64,000 nucleotides of DNA from Flavisphingopyxis sp963800335 (GTDB lineage Bacteria; Pseudomonadota; Alphaproteobacteria; Sphingomonadales; Sphingomonadaceae): positions 434,001 to 498,000 of the forward strand of contig CAWDAN010000001.1 of the NCBI GenBank assembly GCA_963800335.1. Direction: 5' to 3'. The position numbers were made by a program, and so were the translations under genes. Shown here piece after piece: positions 49,550 through 59,565 of this stretch (the first letter of the stretch is position 1; each line of letters opens with the position of its first letter). The notes beneath the pieces are model-generated. The model saw only the letters and a list, made by a program, of their open reading frames with translations. It was not told where the DNA came from and searched no databases.

Positions 49550-49591
49550 GCAATAGAACAAGTTGAAAGCTGGTTCAACTTTCAGTATGCG
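49550..49591. promoter_or_regulatory. Divergent promoters overlapping a TetR-type operator
   Basis: AAGTTGAA (49560-49567), six bases, TTCAACTT (49574-49581) is a perfect inverted repeat. On the minus strand TTGAAC (49573-49578) and TATTGC (49550-49555) are 17 bases apart, a good sigma-70-like promoter for tetR. On the plus strand TTGAAA (49564-49569) and TATGCG (49586-49591) are 16 apart. A repressor bound to the repeat would block both. Confidence 0.6.
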
Positions 49592-49643
49592 GTCGATCAA
49601 GAGCGAGTGTCAGACTCGCCGAATCACTCCAGGGAGGATCCGC

Positions 49644-51902
49644 ATGACCCGCTTTCGTACACAGTTTTTCGCTGCCCTAATCGGCTCGACCGCCTTTGCC
49701 GCGCTCGCCGCCAGCCCCGCCATGGCCCAGGACATGTCCGACGACGCGGTCGCGACCGCCGATGCCGACGCGCCGATCGCCGAGCAGATCGCGCCCGAAG
49801 GTGACGCAATCGTCGTTACCGCGCGCCGTCGCGAGGAAAGCCTGATCGACGTGCCGATCTCGATGTCGGTCGTCACCGGCGACAGCCTGGTCCGCACCGG
49901 CGCAGTCGATATTACCGCACTGCAGGACAAGACCCCGAACCTGACGTTGCAGATCGCGCGCGGGTCGAACTCGACGCTGATCGGCTTCAGCCGCGGCGTC
50001 GGCCAGCAGGACCCGCTGTGGGGCTTCGAACCCGGCGTCGCGCTGTACCTCGATGACGTTTACGTCGCGCGTCCGCAGGGCGCCGTGCTCGACATCTTCG
50101 ACGTCGACCGGATCGAAGTGCTGCGCGGCCCGCAGGGCACGCTCTATGGCCGCAACACGATCGGTGGCGCGGTCAAGTACGTGACGCGCCGGCTCGGCTC
50201 GGACTATCACGCCAGCGCGCGCGTTTCCTACGGTTCGTACAACCAGTTCGACCTCGTTGGCCAGGTCACGGTGCCGCTCGGCGACTCGCTTTCGCTCGGT
50301 GCCGCGGTCGCGCGCTACAAGCGCGACGGTTACGGCAAGAACCTCAACACCGGTGCCGAGCAGTATGACAAGGACGTGCTCGCTGCGCGCGTCTCGGCCG
50401 AGTTCACCCCCTCCGACGCGGTCTTCGTCCGCATCGCCGCCGACCGCACGCTCGACAAGTCGAACCCGCGGCACGGCACGCGCCTCGCCGGCAACGGCGG
50501 ACTCGCATCGTACGAACCGACCGACAGCGTCTATGACACGCGCGCCGGTATCGGTGATACCAACCGCGTCCTCGCCCAGGGCATTTCGGGCACCGGCGAG
50601 TTCGACCTCGGCGGCCCGCTGACGCTCAAGACGATCACCGCCTATCGCGACGGCCACACCGACACGCTGATCGATTTCGACAACAGCCCCGCGCCGACGC
50701 TCGACGTTCCGGCCGAATATGACGACCGTCAGTTCACCCAGGAAATCCAGCTGCTCTATCAGGGCGACCGGATGCAGGGCGTGTTCGGCCTCTATTATCT
50801 CGATGCCCGCGCCAGCGGTGCGTTCGATACCGTCGTCGGCCTGCTCAACCTGACGATCCTGACGTCGGGCACGGTCAAGACCAAGAGCTACGCCGCGTTC
50901 GGCGATTTCAGCTTCGACGTCACCGACCAGCTCAAGCTGTCGGCCGGCCTGCGCTATACCAAGGATGACAAGACGGGCACCGTCTATCGGCAGAACTTCA
51001 CCGGCCTGCGCAGCCCGTATTTCGGCAACGCCACTGCGGTTCCCGGCCTGCTGCGGACCGATTACACCAACAGCCGCAGCTTCGACAAGCTGACCCCGCG
51101 CGTCAGCCTCAGCTACGAACCGCGCACCGATCTCAATTTCTACGCCAGCTATGGCCAGGGCTTCAAATCGGGCGGCTTCGACATGCGCGGCGATGCCATC
51201 CTGACCCCGACGACGGTCAACGGCTATGAGCCCGAAACGATCGATTCGTGGGAGCTCGGGATGAAGGGCGCGTTCCTCGATCGCAAATTGTTCATCAACA
51301 CCGCCGGCTTCTATTCGAAGTACAAGGATCAGCAGGTGACGATCCAGTCGCCCGCGCTCGGCGGCGGCATCGCCAGCTTCGTCGACAATGCCGGCAAGGC
51401 CGACATCTACGGCTTCGAACTCGAAACGCGGATGGTCCCGTCGCGCCATTTCCAGGCCGGCCTCGTGATCGGGTACACGCACGCCGACTACAAGGAGTTC
51501 TTCACCTATGTCGGCGGCGGCACGACCCCGGTCGACGTTTCGAACGCGCGCGTCTTCCAGAACACGCCCAGGTTCACCGGCAACGTCTCGGCGACCTGGT
51601 CGGAGGATGTCGCTGGCGGCACGCTTTCGTTCACCCCTGCGGTCTCGCTGCGCAGCGATTACAACCTGTTCGAAATCCCGACCCCGGCGCTCGACCAGGA
51701 CGGCTATTACCTCGTCCAGGCGTCGCTCAACTGGACCTCGGGCGACGGTCGCTACCGCCTCGGCGTCACCGGGCGCAACCTGACCGACGAACGCTATCGT
51801 GTCGGCGGCTACAACTTCCCCGGCGCGCTCTACGGCAACTCGATCATCGGCTATTACGGCCCGCCGCGCACCGTCACGGCAACGGTCGAAGTGCGCTACT
51901 GA
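49644..51902 (+). CDS. TonB-dependent outer-membrane receptor
   Basis: An intact 752-residue receptor. The ATG at 49644 follows AGGGAGG (49631-49637). The signal peptide ends SPAMAQ. The TonB-box/plug region has DAIVVTARRREESLIDVPIS, DVDRIEVLRGPQGTLYGRNT and GGAVKYVTRRLG. The barrel ends RTVTATVEVRY with a terminal aromatic. The plug style is the siderophore/sphingomonad group. A companion MFS transporter follows after 58 bases and a TetR gene is divergent, suggesting uptake of a small regulated substrate. Confidence 0.92.
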   Translation: MTRFRTQFFAALIGSTAFAALAASPAMAQDMSDDAVATADADAPIAEQIAPEGDAIVVTARRREESLIDVPISMSVVTGDSLVRTGAVDITALQDKTPNLTLQIARGSNSTLIGFSRGVGQQDPLWGFEPGVALYLDDVYVARPQGAVLDIFDVDRIEVLRGPQGTLYGRNTIGGAVKYVTRRLGSDYHASARVSYGSYNQFDLVGQVTVPLGDSLSLGAAVARYKRDGYGKNLNTGAEQYDKDVLAARVSAEFTPSDAVFVRIAADRTLDKSNPRHGTRLAGNGGLASYEPTDSVYDTRAGIGDTNRVLAQGISGTGEFDLGGPLTLKTITAYRDGHTDTLIDFDNSPAPTLDVPAEYDDRQFTQEIQLLYQGDRMQGVFGLYYLDARASGAFDTVVGLLNLTILTSGTVKTKSYAAFGDFSFDVTDQLKLSAGLRYTKDDKTGTVYRQNFTGLRSPYFGNATAVPGLLRTDYTNSRSFDKLTPRVSLSYEPRTDLNFYASYGQGFKSGGFDMRGDAILTPTTVNGYEPETIDSWELGMKGAFLDRKLFINTAGFYSKYKDQQVTIQSPALGGGIASFVDNAGKADIYGFELETRMVPSRHFQAGLVIGYTHADYKEFFTYVGGGTTPVDVSNARVFQNTPRFTGNVSATWSEDVAGGTLSFTPAVSLRSDYNLFEIPTPALDQDGYYLVQASLNWTSGDGRYRLGVTGRNLTDERYRVGGYNFPGALYGNSIIGYYGPPRTVTATVEVRY

Positions 51903-51960
51903 CGCCAGCGCGTCGGATCGTGGCTAGCGCGGCGCCTGGCGCCGCGCTAGCGCGCACCGC

Positions 51961-53265
51961 ATGACCACTCCCGCATCCAGCTCGCCACTCGGCTCCGCCG
52001 TTCCCGGCCGCCGCCTCGTCCTGGCGATGCTGCTCGTCGTCTACACCTTCAACTTCCTCGACCGGCAGATCCTCTCGATCCTCGCCGGCCCGATCCAGGC
52101 CGATCTCGGCTTTACCGATACGCAGATGGGCGCGCTCGGCGGGCTCGCCTTTGCGCTGCTCTATTCGACGATGGCGATCCCGCTCGCGCTCGTTGCCGAC
52201 CGCACCAGCCGCAGCTGGACGATCGCGATCAGCCTCGGCGTGTGGAGCGGCTTTACCGCCCTGTGCGGCGTCGTCACCGGCTTCTGGCAGATGTTCCTCG
52301 CGCGCGTCGGCGTCGGCGTCGGCGAAGCGGGCGGCGTCGCGCCCAGCTATGCCCTGATCGCCGACTATTTCCCGCCGCAGAGCCGCGCCCGCGCGCTCGC
52401 GGTCTATTCGCTCGGCATTCCGCTGGGATCGGCCGCGGGCGTCCTGTTCGGCGCGCGCATCGCCGCCGCGTTCGACTGGCGCACCGCGTTCATCGGCCTC
52501 GGCCTCGCCGGCCTCGTCGTCGCGATCCCCTTCAAGTTCCTCGTCAAGGACCGCGCGAAGGCCCGCCACGCCCGAGCCACTCCAACCCAGCCCGCTCATC
52601 CGCTGCACCACGCCCGCGTCCCCATCAGCGCGGTCTTCGCCACCCTCGCGCGCAAGAAGAGCTTCTGGCTGCTCAGCCTCGGCGCGGGGTCGAGCTCGCT
52701 GTGCGGCTATGGCCTCGCCTTCTGGCTGCCCAGCCTGATGCAGCGCAGCTTCGGGCTCGATCTCGTCGCGACCGGACAGTTCATCGGCGGCATCCTCCTC
52801 ATCGGCGGCGTCGCGGGCGTGCTGGCCGGCGGCTGGCTCGGTGACAGGCTCGGCGGCGGCGACCGCGCGATGTACGCGCGCGTCCCCGCGATCGCCTTCG
52901 TCATCGCCGTGCCGCTGTTCGCCGCCGCCTTCCTGTCGAGCAGCCCGGCGGCCGCCTTCGCCTTCGCCGTCGTGCCACAGGCGCTCGCCTATATCTGGCT
53001 CGCCCCCGTCATCACCGCGATCCAGCACCTCGTGCCCGCGGAGCAGCGCGCGACCGCCTCGGCGAGCTTCCTGTTCATCAACAACGCGATCGGCCTCGGC
53101 CTCGGCACGCTCGTCCTCGGCGCGCTGAGCGACGCGATGACCGCAAGCTACGGCGCAGAGGCGCTCCGCTACGCCATGCTCGCCGCGCTGGGCTTCTACC
53201 TCATCGCCGCGCTGCTGATGGCGCTAGGCGCCACCGCGCTGCGCAAGGACTGGGTCGAGGGCTAG
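51961..53265 (+). CDS. MFS transporter (spinster-like)
   Basis: A 434-residue major facilitator with about twelve helices. It starts MTTPASSSPLGSAVPGRRLV, then LVVYTFNFLDRQILSILAGP, the motif A-like ALVADRTSRSWT and GVGVGEAGGVAPSYALIADY. The central loop (about 195-220) is His/Thr/Pro-rich. It most resembles the spinster/hexuronate-type group. Its position after the receptor suggests inner-membrane transport of the same substrate. Confidence 0.88.
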   Translation: MTTPASSSPLGSAVPGRRLVLAMLLVVYTFNFLDRQILSILAGPIQADLGFTDTQMGALGGLAFALLYSTMAIPLALVADRTSRSWTIAISLGVWSGFTALCGVVTGFWQMFLARVGVGVGEAGGVAPSYALIADYFPPQSRARALAVYSLGIPLGSAAGVLFGARIAAAFDWRTAFIGLGLAGLVVAIPFKFLVKDRAKARHARATPTQPAHPLHHARVPISAVFATLARKKSFWLLSLGAGSSSLCGYGLAFWLPSLMQRSFGLDLVATGQFIGGILLIGGVAGVLAGGWLGDRLGGGDRAMYARVPAIAFVIAVPLFAAAFLSSSPAAAFAFAVVPQALAYIWLAPVITAIQHLVPAEQRATASASFLFINNAIGLGLGTLVLGALSDAMTASYGAEALRYAMLAALGFYLIAALLMALGATALRKDWVEG

Positions 53266-53328
53266 GCGAGGGGGGCAAAACCCCCTGCCGCGCCGTGGGC
53301 CAGCCCGCTCGGCGATCATCTCGACAGC

Positions 53329-53604
53329 ATGCGCCGAATGATCTGGCGCGAACTCGCCGATCCGCCGCGCCCGCCGATCGACCACAGCCGCCGCGCCGCG
53401 CCGCACGCGGCGGTCTGGGGCGGCCCCAACGTCCAGGACCGCCACCGCGCCCGCGCCGAGGCCGAAGCCCGCATGGCCCGCGACCAGCGCCTGTGGGAAG
53501 CCGCCGCGAACCGAGGACAGCTGGGCGGCGTGGGTGCGGGGGAGGGGGAATATGATCCAGATTTGATTCACTTTATGTTCTTTTTACTTGTCGCTGGGAA
53601 AAAC
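53329..53604 (+). CDS. High-GC open frame fused in frame to the island methyltransferase
   Basis: Starts MRRMIWRELADPPRPPIDHS, rich in Arg/Ala/Glu, and runs without a stop into the methyltransferase frame. Base composition changes sharply near 53550, so the left part is chromosomal and the right part belongs to the AT-rich island. It may be a truncated host gene; not recognised. Confidence 0.3.
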
Positions 53605-54862
53605 ATGTGCATTTTGCAAAAAACACTCCCAGGGGATTACCATGACAATTGCGCAAGACTTTGGAGAAGTCTCCGTCACCAAGCGGGCCTTGAAATTGAA
53701 GATGTTAGCCGGGAATTCGGCTATTCCCAGAGCGCCGTTTATCGCTGGGAGAGGGGGGAAGTTCAACCACGAGCCATGATCATGCGGACGTTAAAAACGA
53801 TGGCCAGATTTAGCAGCGCAAAAAAGACGGGCCCAATTGCTTTGAATTTTATCGATCTGTTTGCGGGAATTGGCGGATTGCGCATCGGCTTCGAGGGAAT
53901 CGGGGGACATTGCGTCTTTACGTCTGAATGGGATCGCTTTTCGCAAAAGACCTACGCCGAGAATTTTCGCGATAACCACCCCATAGCAGGTGACATCAGA
54001 CCATATGCGGACAACCCGGAACTGATACCCGAACATGATGTTTTGCTAGCCGGGTTTCCCTGTCAGCCTTTTTCCATCGCCGGGGTATCAAAGAAAAACT
54101 CTTTGGGACGGCCTCACGGTTTTCTCTGTGATACCCAAGGCACCTTATTCTTCGATACCGCTCAAATCATCGCACACCATCGGCCGGCTGCTTTTGTCTC
54201 GAGAACGTCAAAAATCTTGAGCGACACGACAAGGGCCGTACCTGCGCGACGATCATGAACGTCCTGCGCAACGAGCTTGGCTACCACGTCCAATTTCGCG
54301 TGATAAGTTCGGCGCCGTGGGTGCCGCAGAAACGCGAAAGGGTGTTTATTGTAGGATTTCGTGACCCTACTTCGTTCGATCTGAATGGCTTGGAGCTACC
54401 ATCTGACAGCCCTAGGCTTGGAAGCATCTTGCAGCGACATGAAGACGTGGAGCCGAAATATACTCTGACGCCGAAGCTCTGGGAATATCTTCAGGGATAC
54501 AAGGCGAAGCATGAGGCTAAAGGCAATGGCTTCGGTTTCGGACTGTGTGGCCCCGACGATATCACCCGGACTCTTTCTGCCCGGTATTTCAAGGACGGGT
54601 CTGAATTCTGGTGGCACAAGAGGGCCAGCGACCTCGGCGCCTCACTCCGCTGGAATGTGCCCGCCTAATGGGGTTTGATCGTGGTGATCGACGTTGGAAA
54701 ATTCCTGTATCCGATACACAAGCTTATCGGCAATTCGGGAATGCAGTGGTTGTTCCTGTCGTGGAATTTCTTGCGCAGGCTATGAAGCCATATATTGAAC
54801 AAGGAACGACAAACGGGCTGGCATCACCAATTATGAAACGCGCTATTGTAAGCCGCCCCTAG
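53605..54862 (+). pseudogene. dcm: DNA cytosine-5 methyltransferase with N-terminal XRE-like HTH (two frame breaks)
   Basis: About 419 residues joined. The N-terminal helix-turn-helix has LEIEDVSREFGYSQSAVYRW and RGEVQPR. The methyltransferase motifs follow: I FIDLFAGIGGLRIGFEG, IV GFPCQPFSIAG with nucleophile Cys153, VI ENVKNL, VIII QKRERVFIVGF, IX RRLTPLECARLMGFD and X QFGNAVVVPVV. Frame changes near 54203 and 54606 are each a missing base. The start is taken at 53605 (MCILQKTLPG) after GGGAAAAAC. Low GC. It is followed by vsr; both face the HNH endonuclease gene. Recognition sequence unknown. Confidence 0.85.
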
Positions 54863-54879
54863 TGAGCCTTCATTAGTGA

Positions 54880-55337
54880 ATGGCTGACATAGTTGCGCCC
54901 GACGTACGCAGCCGTATGATGGCTGGTATTAGGTCAAGGAACACGAAGCCTGAAATGCAAATTCGGATTGCTCTGCATGCTCGAGGTTTTCGATATCTAC
55001 TAAACGACCGACGCCTTCCCGGGACACCAGACTTAGTTTTCCCAAAATACCGTGCTATTGTATTTGTTCATGGCTGTTTTTGGCATGGCCACCAATGTCA
55101 TTTATCTAAACTACCAAAAACCCGCACTGAATTCTGGTATAACAAGAATATTATCAAAACAAGCTAAGGGATAAGAATTTAATTGTCGATCTGCGATCGA
55201 AAAATTGGCGGGTGGCCGAAATATGGGAATGTGCTCTTCGCGGAAGATCCAAAATAGAATTCACAACACTAATTAAATCAGTATCCAATTGGTTAAAGTG
55301 GATCGGGATATGGCAACATTTAAAGGTAAAGAGATAA
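54880..55337 (+). CDS. vsr: Very short patch repair endonuclease Vsr (one frame break)
   Basis: Nicks T:G mismatches made by deamination at methylated cytosines. About 152 residues joined. VRSRMMAGIRSRNTKPEMQI, LPGTPDLVFPKYRAIVFVHG and CFWHGHQC carry the catalytic Asp and His and zinc ligands. After a missing base near 55152 the frame continues KLRDKNLIVDLRSKNWRVAE and IWECALRG, the usual end. It starts 17 bases after the methyltransferase, its functional partner. Confidence 0.88.
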
Positions 55338-55355
55338 TTTAACTTTCCTTTGCTA

Positions 55356-56061
55356 TTATCGCGCCGCGTTCTCATCTATTCCCCTCTTAGTTAATTTGTA
55401 CTCTCCATAATGTAACTCGCGATGGCAAGCGGGGCAGAGCGCTGCAGCGTTCCCCATAGTGTCGTCCCCATCTTCGGATAAGGGAACAATGTGGTGAACT
55501 TCTAAAAATGGCGAACCATCCGATCTATGGAACAACTCTCGCGAACAATTAGGCATTTCACATTCTCCCGCAGCACGCGCTATTGCTCCAGCAACAACAG
55601 CAGCGTTTCTCCGGAAATCACTAATCTGCCTTTCCAATTTATCAGGTTTTCCTGATGCTTGGCGCGCCTTCGCTAAAAGCTCGTCTTTGTTTACCTCATT
55701 AGCGATCCCGCTAGCGACTTCGTTAAAGAAGACTGCTACGTCTCCCTTCCATGCAAATACTGTATGACCTAGATTTGCTATCGTTATCTTATCTCCAATA
55801 TCCATCCAATGCACAATATCTCGGCCCATTCTTGCTTCAGGGGTAGAATAGGGCCTCCCGGACGGAGTTATAATATGATACGGTAAGTTTGAGATCTTCT
55901 GGACTGTTCGGAACTTCAAGAGTCAGTATGGTTGCATTTGGTCCGCCGTCGCCGGGCGGATGTCCCGATAATTCGAGCACTTTCTTCTGGTCATCGTTAA
56001 GTACAAATGCGCCTTTGCCCTTATCGGTTTTCGTAACTCTGTTCAGATCCGGAATTGTCAA
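55356..56061 (-). CDS. HNH endonuclease, likely restriction partner of the Dcm-type methyltransferase (one frame break)
   Basis: About 234 residues joined. The N-terminal half (TTG at 56061, TIPDLNRVTKTDKGKGAFVL) is an unknown domain. The C-terminal half has a classic HNH nuclease: CEMPNC, FLEVHHIVPLSEDGDDTMGN, LCPACHRELHYG. A four-G run at 55840-55843 is the likely indel: removing one base joins REALFYP to EARMGRDIVHW. Convergent with methyltransferase and vsr, and AT-rich like them. Restriction activity is inferred from context. Confidence 0.75.
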
Positions 56062-57908
56062 ATAGATCTTCTGAGAAATTGTGCGTAACCAGCTCCTCCC
56101 CCATCCGCAACGCAGCGATAAACGCCTCCTGCGGGATGCTCACGCTGCCATACTCCCGCATCCGCGCCTTGCCCTTCTTCTGCTTGTCGAGCAGCTTCTT
56201 CTTGCGCGAGATATCGCCGCCATAGCATTTCGCGGTGACGTCCTTGCGCATCGCGGCGATCGTTTCGCGGGCGATCACCTTGCCGCCGATCGCGGCCTGG
56301 ATCGGGACCTTGAACAAATGGCGCGGGATGAGGTCCTTCAGCCGCTCGCACATGTGCCGGCCGCGGGCCTCGGCGACGCCGCGGTGGACGATCATGCTCA
56401 GCGCGTCGACCGGCTCGGCATTGACCAGGATGTTCATCTTGACGAGGTCGCCCTCGCGCAGCCCGATCTGCTCGTAATCGAAACTGGCATAGCCGCGGCT
56501 GATGCTCTTCAGCCGGTCGTAGAAATCGAACACCACCTCGTTCAGCGGCAGCTCGTACGTCACCTGCGCGCGCCCGCCGACATAGGTCAGGTCCTTCTGC
56601 ACCCCGCGCCGGTCCTGGCACAGCTTGAGGATGCTGCCGAGATATTCGTCGGGGGTATAGATCACCGCCTTGATCCACGGCTCCTCGATGCTCGCGATGC
56701 GGCTCGGGTCGGGATAGTCGGCGGGGTTGTGCAGCATGATCTCGCGCGCGTCGTCGGTGCGCGATTTGTTGAGCTGGATGCGATAGACGACCGACGGCGC
56801 GGTGGTGATCAGGTCGAGATCGTACTCGCGCGTCAGCCGCTCCTGGATGATCTCGAGGTGGAGCAGGCCCAGAAACCCGCAGCGAAAGCCGAAGCCCAGC
56901 GCCGCGCTCGTCTCCATCTCGAAACTGAAGCTCGCATCGTTGAGCCGCAGCCGCGAAATGCTCTCGCGCAGTTTCTCGAAATCGGCCGCATCGACCGGGA
57001 ACATGCCGCAGAACACGACCGGCTGGACCTGTTTGAAGCCCGGCAGCGCCTGCGTCGGCGGGGCGCACGACGGTGGTGATCGTGTCGCCGACCGCGGTCT
57101 GCGCGACCTCCTTGATCTGCGCGGTGATGAAGCCGATCTCGCCGGGGCCGAGCTCGGGCAGCTGCTCGATCTTGGGCCGGAAGCACCCGACGCGGTCGAT
57201 CAGATGCTCGGTCCCCGCCTGCATGAACTTGACGCGCAGGCCCTTTTTCAGGACCCCGTCGATCACGCGGACGAGGATCACGACGCCGAGATACGGGTCG
57301 TACCAGCTGTCGACCAGCATCGCCTTCAGCGGCGCGTCGCGGTCGCCCTTGGGCGGCGGGATCTTGGTGACGATCGCTTCCAGCGTCTCGGCAATGCCGA
57401 TCCCCGACTTGGCGCTGGTCAGCACCGCCTCGGACGCGTCGATGCCGATGATGTCCTCGATCTCGGTCCGCACGCGTTCGGCGTCGGCGGCGGGCAGGTC
57501 GATCTTGTTGATGACGGGGACGATCTCGTGGTCGTGCTCGATCGACTGGTAGACATTGGCCAGCGTCTGCGCCTCGACCCCCTGCGCCGCGTCGACCACC
57601 AGCAGCGCGCCCTCGCACGCGGCGAGGCTGCGGCTGACCTCGTACGCGAAATCGACATGGCCCGGCGTGTCCATCAGGTTGAGCTCGTACGTCTCGCCGT
57701 TGTTCGCGACGTAGTTCAGCCGCACCGTCTGCGCCTTGATCGTGATCCCGCGCTCCTGCTCGATCTCCATGTTGTCGAGCACCTGGCTCGTCATCTCGCG
57801 CTCGGTCAGCCCGCCGGTCTGCTGGATCAGCCGGTCGGCGAGCGTGCTCTTGCCATGGTCGATATGCGCGATGATGGAAAAATTGCGGATGTGGCTAAGG
57901 TCGGTCAT
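56021..57908 (-). CDS. lepA: Elongation factor 4 (LepA), C-terminus extended by island sequence (one frame break)
   Basis: Ribosome back-translocase GTPase. About 628 residues joined, of which about 604 match the family. G1 is AHIDHGKSTLADRL, G2/G3 are ERGITIKAQ and DTPGHVDFAYEV, G4 is VINKIDLP. The C-terminal domain ends SIPQEAFIAALRMGE. A further 24 residues (LVTHNFSEDLFDNSGSEQ...) run into the AT-rich island. The frame changes near 57062 in a C-rich run (one base extra). The HNH start lies inside the extended frame. Confidence 0.92.
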
Positions 57909-57939
57909 CGCGCGCGCTTAGCAGGGGCGGGGAGCCGCA

Positions 57940-58889
57940 CTAGTGCCTAGGCCGCGTCCACAGTTTCGATCGGTCGCGCATCCCGTCGCGGGCGAGCGCG
58001 CGCGGCGTCGCCGCCTCGTATCCCGCGCGCGCGACCCAGCCGATCTTGGCGAGCTTGCTCGTCGTCACGCGATGGTCCCAGGCATGGTCGCCGCGCTTGC
58101 GCACCGCACGCGCGATGTCGCCGTAAATCCCCGTCGCCGCGAGCACTGCCCAGCGCGCCCGGAAGGGCAGGCGCGCCGCGCCGATTCGCGCGCTGACGCG
58201 GCGTATTCCTCGGCATATTCGGCGAGCCATTTGGCCATCACCGACAGGCGGTCGCGATATTGCGGCTTCATGTGCTCGCCCGGCGGGATGTCCATCTCGA
58301 CGAGCCATTCGAGCGGCAGATAGCAGCGGTCGGCGGCGGCATCCTCCTCGATATCGCGCGCGATGTTGGCGAGCTGGAAGGCGATGCCGAGGTCGCTCGC
58401 CCGGTCGAGCGTGTCGGCATCGTCGGGGCGCACGCCCATGATGATCGCCATCATGCAGCCGATCGCGCCGGCGACGTGGTAGCAGTATTTCAGCAAATCG
58501 GCCTCGCTGCGCGGGCGCCAGTCCTGCGCATCGAGTGCAAACCCTTCGATGACGTCGTCGGCATAGGCGCGCGGGATGCGGCAGTTGGCGGCGACCGCGG
58601 CGATCGCGCGGAACGGCAGCGCATCGACGCGCTGCCCGGCAAAGGCGCGGTGCGTCTGCCCGCGGATCTCGGCGACGCGGTCCTTGGGGTCGGGCACGTG
58701 GCTCATCGCGCCGCCCATGTCCTGCCCGTCGACCAGGTCGTCGCACGCCCGCGCCCAGGCATAGAGCAAATGCGCGTGGCTGCGCATCGGGTCGGAAAAC
58801 AGCTGGCTCGCCAGCGCGAACGATTTCGACCCCTTGGCGATGATCTCGCGCACTTCGGAGAACAATACGGGGTCGGTGTCGGGGGTCAT
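57940..58889 (-). CDS. crtB: Phytoene synthase (one frame break)
   Basis: Condenses two GGPP to phytoene, first committed carotenoid step. About 316 residues joined. The Asp-rich motifs are LYAWARACDDLVDGQD and LANIARDIEEDAAADRCYLP. The start is at 58889 (MTPDTDPVLF) after AAGGAA. Near 58190 one base is missing, and the C-terminus continues LPFRARWAVLAATGIYGDIA. It is last in the crtY-crtI-LOG-crtB operon. Confidence 0.92.
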
Positions 58890-58974
58890 GAGTTCCTTCT
58901 CCGCCTTCACGGGCGGAGGCCTGGCCACCATAGGGATTGGCTTTGCCAAGCCCGGCTCAATGCAAAGGCTTCGC

Positions 58975-59565
58975 TCACAGCTGGTCGGCCGTCATCCGGA
59001 AGATCGTCTGGTGCGGCGCATAGTCGCCCATCTTCGCCAGCAGCGCGTCGATCTCGTCGGCGACGACCATGATCCCGGCGTGCTGCCGGCGGATGAAGCC
59101 GGTTGAAATCATCGTGTCGCGAAACGCGACGAGCCCGTCGTAGAATCCCGCGACGTTGAGCAGGCCGACGGGCTTCTCGTGATAGCCCAGCTGTGCCCAG
59201 CTGATCGCCTCCCACAGTTCGTCCATCGTGCCGACACCGCCGGGCAGGGTGACGAAACCGTCGGACAGGTCGGTGAACATGCGCTTGCGCTCGTGCATGT
59301 CCTTGACGGTGTGGAGCTCGGTACAGCCGCGATGCGCGACCTCGGCATGGACCAGCGCCTCGGGGATCACGCCGATCACCTCGCCGCCCGCCTCCAGTGC
59401 CGCATCGGCAACCGCACCCATCAGGCCGAGCCGCCCGCCGCCATAGACGACGCCGATGCCCCGCTCGGCGAGCGTCCGCCCGACGAGGCGCGCGTTTTCG
59501 ATATAGGCGGTGTCCTCGGGCGATGCCGAGCCGCAATAGACCGCCAGGCGTTTCATCGTCGTCAC
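58975..59565 (-). CDS. LOG-family (TIGR00730) phosphoribohydrolase
   Basis: A 196-residue Rossmann protein related to cytokinin-activating LOG enzymes, which cleave nucleoside 5'-monophosphates. Signatures are YGGGRLGLMGAVADAAL, MHERKRMFTDLSDGFV and LPGGVGTMDELWEAI. The start MTTMKRLAVYCGSASPED overlaps the crtI stop (ATGA). It sits inside the carotenoid operon; a role in pigment synthesis is not established. Confidence 0.9.
   Translation of the reverse strand: MTTMKRLAVYCGSASPEDTAYIENARLVGRTLAERGIGVVYGGGRLGLMGAVADAALEAGGEVIGVIPEALVHAEVAHRGCTELHTVKDMHERKRMFTDLSDGFVTLPGGVGTMDELWEAISWAQLGYHEKPVGLLNVAGFYDGLVAFRDTMISTGFIRRQHAGIMVVADEIDALLAKMGDYAPHQTIFRMTADQL

Noticed and set aside
49677..51482. 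A 601-codon open frame antisense to the intact TonB receptor
   Set aside because: Shadow frame from GC-biased codons; no motif or ribosome-binding site.
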